Shown here: piece after piece, positions 32,157 through 32,246 of the stretch
How positions within the stretch are numbered: the stretch's first letter is position 1
How the letters are laid out: the number at the start of each line of letters is the position of its first letter
DNA from: Ruminiclostridium sp.
Lineage (GTDB): Bacteria > Bacillota > Clostridia > Oscillospirales > Oscillospiraceae
Length of the DNA: 32,246 nucleotides
NCBI GenBank assembly: GCA_022792035.1
Contig: JAAWAE010000003.1
Coordinates: 1-32,246 of the forward strand
Direction: 5' to 3'
Notes under the pieces: generated by a model
Told to the model about the DNA's origin: nothing
Database searches by the model: none
Seen by the model: the letters and a program-made list of their open reading frames with translations, nothing else
Made by a program: the position numbers and the translations under genes

Positions 32157-32246
32157 GACGAAATATTGTTTTTGTTGTTTAGGTCACAAATCCCAAACGT
32201 TCCAACGCCCTGCGGTGTTCTTTGCCTGTAGTTAAAAGGTATATCC
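32157..32246 (-). repeat. Right arm of the 90-bp inverted repeat (may extend past the window)
   Basis: An exact reverse complement of 31836-31925. The match continues to the last base of the window, so the true outer boundary cannot be seen and the repeat may be longer. Confidence 0.95.
32179..32246 (-). CDS. C-terminal end of a second tyrosine recombinase copy (partial)
   Basis: Inside the right arm the minus strand encodes the same last 22 residues (ending HRRALERLGFVT) and the same TAA as the recombinase at 31061-31903, including the region of the catalytic tyrosine. It is either the end of a second, convergent recombinase gene or a short duplicated tail that serves only as a repeat arm. 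The window edge prevents a decision. Confidence 0.55.
   Translation of the reverse strand, partial: IYLLTTGKEHRRALERLGFVT

Overview
The window looks like a chromosomal stretch from a GC-rich, anaerobic, gut-type Firmicute, most likely Oscillospiraceae (Flavonifractor, Lawsonibacter or Oscillibacter-like). This rests on GC-rich codon use with strong AGGAGG-type ribosome sites, an ECF sigma / single-pass anti-sigma pair, oxygen-sensitive ThiH and the short ThiC, DUF6612-like lipoproteins, and Gram-positive two-component and ABC modules. The genus is an inference. No tRNA, rRNA, CRISPR array, prophage or insertion sequence was seen.

Layout, left to right. Positions 1-400 hold the first codons of a leftward gene that looks like an SPL-family radical SAM protein, a decayed iron-containing alcohol dehydrogenase fragment, a terminator, and a promoter overlapped by a perfect cre-like palindrome. 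Positions 400-3095 hold an ECF sigma factor, its membrane anti-sigma factor and a lipoprotein that resembles the anti-sigma outer domain. Positions 3225-9138 (minus strand) form one operon: OmpR-type regulator, small histidine kinase, ABC ATPase, large FtsX-like permease, DegV. Positions 9357-14511 (plus strand) carry a bacteriohemerythrin with an extra C-terminal domain, a sodium-dependent transporter, a YtrA-type GntR regulator with an ABC ATPase and ABC-2 permease, and an HD-domain protein.

Positions 14616-17541 (minus strand) carry two related lipoproteins, one ending in two zinc-ribbon-like motifs, and an HSL-family esterase. Positions 17678-24180 (plus strand) are a TPP-riboswitch-controlled thiamine operon: thiS, thiF, thiG, thiH, tenI, a thiE-thiD fusion and thiC. 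Together these can make both halves of thiamine phosphate and join them. Positions 24285-30869 (minus strand) form a three-gene operon of two large hybrid histidine kinases, one cytoplasmic and one membrane-bound, and a membrane-anchored lipase-like hydrolase.

The right end holds the most unusual structure. A tyrosine recombinase gene (31061-31903) ends inside one arm of a perfect 90-bp inverted repeat. The second arm lies at the window edge and re-encodes the recombinase C-terminus on the opposite strand. The arms enclose a 231-bp AT-rich segment with a promoter-like sequence. This is what a small recombinase-controlled DNA inversion switch would look like, although a duplicated convergent recombinase gene or an assembly effect are alternatives.
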